Origin: an uncultured Pseudomonadota bacterium
Lineage (GTDB): Bacteria; Myxococcota_A; UBA9160; PR03
Assembly (NCBI GenBank): GCA_900696485.1
Contig: CAADGG010000086.1
Coordinates: 1 to 64,000, forward strand
Reading direction: 5' to 3'
DNA: 64,000 bases
A model generated the notes under the pieces. It did not search any database. It was not told the DNA's origin and saw nothing but the letters and a program-made list of their open reading frames with translations. The position numbers were made by a program, and so were the translations under genes. Shown piece by piece: positions 61,580 to 64,000 of the stretch. Positions within the stretch are counted from its first letter, which is position 1; each line of letters begins with the position of its first letter.

Positions 61580-62463
61580 TCCGGGGCGGAATCTCGCGGC
61601 GCCGGCTCGAGCAGCAGCGTCGCGACGCCGTGCGTCGGCCCGCGCACGGTACAGACCTTCGTGCCGGGCTTGCGGCCGGCGCGCGGGTCGGACACGTCGA
61701 AGCCTGCCTCGACGAGCCGCGCGCGGGCGGCCGCGAGATCCGGAACGCGCCACGACAGGCCCCAGAACGAGTCCTCGGCGGCCGGGTCCGGAACCGGCTC
61801 GGCCGGCGCGGCGATCTCGATCGTGATGCCGCCGACGCGGAAGAACAGCAGCCGCACGCCCCAGTCCGGGAAGGTGCGATCGAGGGCGAGCCGCAGGCCG
61901 AGCTGTCCGCCATAGAATGCGAGGGCCGCCTCCGGCGCGTCGCTGCGCACGACGAGGTGGTCGAGGCCGCGCACGCCGGCTTCGGGCGCCCCGATCGGCG
62001 AGCCGAGCGGCAGCATCTCCGGCGGCGATTCGTGCTGGATGCCGAAGACGAGGATCCCGCGTGCCGCCGTCTGCGGCAGCCGGACGGTTCGCCAACGCCG
62101 CCAGGCGCCGCTCGGTTCGTCGTGACCGAGACCCGGCGCCGGGTCGTCGGCGGCCAGGCCTCGTCCGCGCAGCGCGGCCGTACACGCGTCAGCGTCGGGT
62201 GTCGCCAGCGCGAACCCGAGCGGGCCCTCGCCGCTTGCGGCGATCCACGCGCGCAGCGCATCGCCGACCGCGCCCGGTCCGGCGGGACTCAGCAGCTCGA
62301 CGTACGTGTCGTCGAGGCGGAACAGCACGTTCGCCGTCCCGAGGCCCGGATGCGATCCCCGCCACGACGGCGTCCGGCCGAGCAGCCGCACGTAGGTCCG
62401 CATCGCAGCGTCGAGATCCGTGACGGCGAGCAGCACATGATCGACGGCGGTGAACTCGCTCAC
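61561..62463 (-). CDS. VOC-superfamily protein with two glyoxalase-like modules
   Basis: 300 residues from GTG 62463, overlapping the previous stop (GTGA). Two vicinal-oxygen-chelate modules: FTAVDHVLLAVTDLDAAMRT at the N-terminus and GVRGLDHLVVRSDAPEAALA at about 195, each ending in an Ile/Val-Glu strand (DTYVELLSP, GITIEIAAP). Such double-module proteins are dioxygenases, isomerases or antibiotic-binding proteins. It is coupled to an M20 amidohydrolase, which suggests a shared catabolic or salvage route. Confidence 0.8.
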   Translation of the reverse strand: MSEFTAVDHVLLAVTDLDAAMRTYVRLLGRTPSWRGSHPGLGTANVLFRLDDTYVELLSPAGPGAVGDALRAWIAASGEGPLGFALATPDADACTAALRGRGLAADDPAPGLGHDEPSGAWRRWRTVRLPQTAARGILVFGIQHESPPEMLPLGSPIGAPEAGVRGLDHLVVRSDAPEAALAFYGGQLGLRLALDRTFPDWGVRLLFFRVGGITIEIAAPAEPVPDPAAEDSFWGLSWRVPDLAAARARLVEAGFDVSDPRAGRKPGTKVCTVRGPTHGVATLLLEPAPRDSAPDHAAHQ

Positions 62464-63647
62464 GTCGAGCGGCTCGCCTCGAATTGCGCCCGAGTCTCGC
62501 GACGCAGCTCCGCGTCGCACCAGAAGTCCAGTGCCGTCATCGCCAGCGCCTTCGCGCCGTCCAGCGCGGCCGCCTCACCGAGGGGACTCCCGGCGTGCTC
62601 GGCGAACTCCCGGGCGTGGATCGTGCAGTGCATCGGCGCCGCGGCGATCATCGGATGGATCGCCGGAACGCGGTGGCTGACGTTTCCCATGTCCGTGGTG
62701 CCCATCGCGCTGCTCGGCAGCTTGTCGAACGGGAAGAACACGCGGCCCAGCGCTTCGGCGTTGGCCTGATAGCGCCCGGCGAGCGGCCAGTTGGTGCGCA
62801 GCTCCAGATAGTCCGGGTCACGCCACGAGATCTCGGACGTGGCGCCGGTGGCTTCGGCGCCGGCACGGAAGCAGCCGGCGACGCGCTGCTTCAGCGCCGC
62901 CAGCTCCTCGGCGTTGCGGGCGCGCACGTAGAAGCGTCCCGCGGCGCGTTCCGGCACGACGTTCGGCGCCTGGCCGCCCTCGGTGATGATGCCGTGGATG
63001 CGCTCGGTCGGGCGAATGTGCTGGCGCAGCATCGCGATCGCCTGGTATGCCGCCACCAGCGCGTCGAGCGCGTTGACGCCGCGCTCCGGCATCGCCGACG
63101 CGTGCGCGGGCCGCCCGTGATAGACCACGTCGACCTCGGCGAGCGCGAGCGTCGGCATCGTCACGAGATCGACGCCGGCCGGGTGCACCATCAGCGCCGC
63201 GTCGACGTCGTCGAACGCGCCGGCGCGCGCGAGCAGTTCCTTGCCGCCGCCCTGCTCCTCCGCCGGCGTGCCGAGCACGCGCAAGCGCCCGGGCAGGCGC
63301 GAGCCGAGCGCCGCCAGCGCCAGGCCCGCGCCGAGCGTGGCCGTGGCAATCAGGTTGTGTCCGCACGCGTGCCCGAGGCCCGGCAGCGCGTCGTACTCGG
63401 CCAGCAGCGCGACGGTGGGGCCGTCGCGGCCGACGCGGCTCTCGAAGGCGGTCTCGAGCCCGTACGCCGGCGCCTCGACCGGCAGCCCGGCGTCCTGCAG
63501 CGCGCGCACCAGCAACGCGGCGGCATGACGCTCCTCGAACGCGAGCTCCGGGACCGCGTGGATCTCGCGCGCGATCGCGAGCAGCAACGCGCGGCGCTCG
63601 TCGACGCCGCGGCAGGCATCCTGCTTCAAGGTCTCGAGATCGGCCAT
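62460..63647 (-). CDS. M20 family amidohydrolase / peptidase (AbgB-like)
   Basis: 395 residues from ATG 63647. Metal-binding and catalytic motifs HAVPELAFEERHAAALL, EYDALPGLGHACGHNLIATA, TPAEEQGGGKELLARAGAFD, and GTTDMGNVSH. The long middle lid includes RPAHASAMPERGVNALDALV. This is the M20D group with p-aminobenzoyl-glutamate hydrolase AbgB and related N-acyl amino acid amidohydrolases. It likely cleaves an N-acyl or aryl amide in the cytoplasm. Coupled to the VOC gene downstream. Confidence 0.88.
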   Translation of the reverse strand: MADLETLKQDACRGVDERRALLLAIAREIHAVPELAFEERHAAALLVRALQDAGLPVEAPAYGLETAFESRVGRDGPTVALLAEYDALPGLGHACGHNLIATATLGAGLALAALGSRLPGRLRVLGTPAEEQGGGKELLARAGAFDDVDAALMVHPAGVDLVTMPTLALAEVDVVYHGRPAHASAMPERGVNALDALVAAYQAIAMLRQHIRPTERIHGIITEGGQAPNVVPERAAGRFYVRARNAEELAALKQRVAGCFRAGAEATGATSEISWRDPDYLELRTNWPLAGRYQANAEALGRVFFPFDKLPSSAMGTTDMGNVSHRVPAIHPMIAAAPMHCTIHAREFAEHAGSPLGEAAALDGAKALAMTALDFWCDAELRRETRAQFEASRST

Positions 63648-63664
63648 TGCGGAGCGACTCCGCC

Positions 63665-64000
63665 TCAGCTCGCCGCATCGCGGCGCGGTGCGAACAACGA
63701 CAGCGCCTCCCACATCGAGATCATCCGGATCACGCGATCCGAGTTGTCGACGAGCGGCATGTGCCGGCAGCCCTCGATCGCCATCAGCTTGAACAGCCCA
63801 CACAGCGTGTTGGTGTCCGACACCGTCTTCACCTGGCCGGTCATCAGCTTGGCGACGCGCAGATCTCCGAGCGTCGCGAACGGACTGCGCAGGCCGGCCA
63901 GCAGGTCTCGGCGCGTGCAGATGCCGAGCGGAGCCCCGTCGCGCAGCGTCGTCAGCACGTACCCGCGCCGGTCCGACCACATGCGGGTCAGCGTCTCCTC
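63665..64000 (-). CDS. CBS-domain protein, 5' end beyond the window
   Basis: At least 112 residues; the frame stays open to the window edge, so the start is outside. The visible part is the end of a CBS pair: LGICTRRDLLAGL, DLRVAKLMTGQVKTVSDTNT, then CGLFKLMAIEGCRHMPLVDN and RVIRMISMWEALS. CBS pairs bind adenine nucleotides to regulate enzymes or transporters, or stand alone. It lies 17 bp upstream of the M20 gene on the same strand, so probably one operon. Confidence 0.8.
   Translation of the reverse strand, partial: EETLTRMWSDRRGYVLTTLRDGAPLGICTRRDLLAGLRSPFATLGDLRVAKLMTGQVKTVSDTNTLCGLFKLMAIEGCRHMPLVDNSDRVIRMISMWEALSLFAPRRDAAS

Overview
The window is GC-rich chromosomal DNA from a Gram-negative bacterium. 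Three genes end in PEP-CTERM-type tails (119-1093, 3447-4269, and weakly 58351-59493), a trait of bacteria with an exosortase. The right half carries a DUF2961 glycosidase, NnrS, an FmdE-like protein, a long two-domain spermidine synthase and many overlapping short operons. This fits an uncultured delta-type proteobacterium (Myxococcota/Binatota-like), but no rRNA, tRNA or ribosomal protein gene is present, so the taxonomic guess is weak.

Left part (about 1-35 kb) is a mosaic. Intact catabolic and stress genes sit among gene remnants: an MFS fragment at 4470, an aconitase fragment at 9176, an IstB tail at 14091, a truncated alcohol dehydrogenase at 23180, an IS3 OrfA fragment at 26579 and a frameshifted PEP-CTERM gene at 3447. 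Two kinds of long imperfect direct repeat flank single genes: a 71-bp pair around fdhA, and a promoter-region pair around fadE. The metabolic core is a p-cresol/4-alkylphenol (or eugenol) oxidation set: pchC-pchX-pchF, an aryl-alcohol dehydrogenase and an aromatic-type aldehyde dehydrogenase. Formaldehyde removal is covered twice, by glutathione-independent fdhA and by the glutathione-dependent frmA-fghA pair. Metal and stress functions are a CopB-type ATPase with a newly spotted 47-residue metallothionein, a catalase, a CadD-like transporter and an FtsH. A sigma-54 activator with an eroded receiver domain lies next to two near-identical -24/-12 promoters, in front of fadE and the truncated dehydrogenase.

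Right part (about 35-64 kb) is more uniform and tightly packed. It holds a spermidine synthase fusion, a cytochrome P450 divergent from a secreted AstE-like deacylase, an alpha/beta hydrolase, a NUDIX enzyme, a DUF2961 protein, a convergent response regulator/histidine kinase pair, a short-chain dehydrogenase, Hsp20, an enoyl-CoA hydratase and a fatty acid hydroxylase. The most distinctive module is a five-gene operon at 50833-55477: a C39-like peptidase, an RLAN/ATP-grasp ligase, a GCS2-type ligase, an N-formylglutamate amidohydrolase-like enzyme and a hemerythrin, followed by nnrS. The first four overlap or nearly overlap and look like a peptide or amide synthesis and hydrolysis pathway. After a decayed ABC exporter come a secreted protein coupled to a matrixin-like protease, a methyltransferase coupled to a glycosyltransferase, and a VOC protein coupled to an M20 amidohydrolase. 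A CBS-domain gene runs off the right edge.

Structured non-coding DNA includes a perfect 42-bp-arm palindrome at 40318-40404, a 20-bp inverted repeat with a 75-nt interior at 50663-50777, a 19-bp hairpin at 1124-1164, tandem palindromic operator-like sites at 47668-47697 and several terminator-like hairpins.
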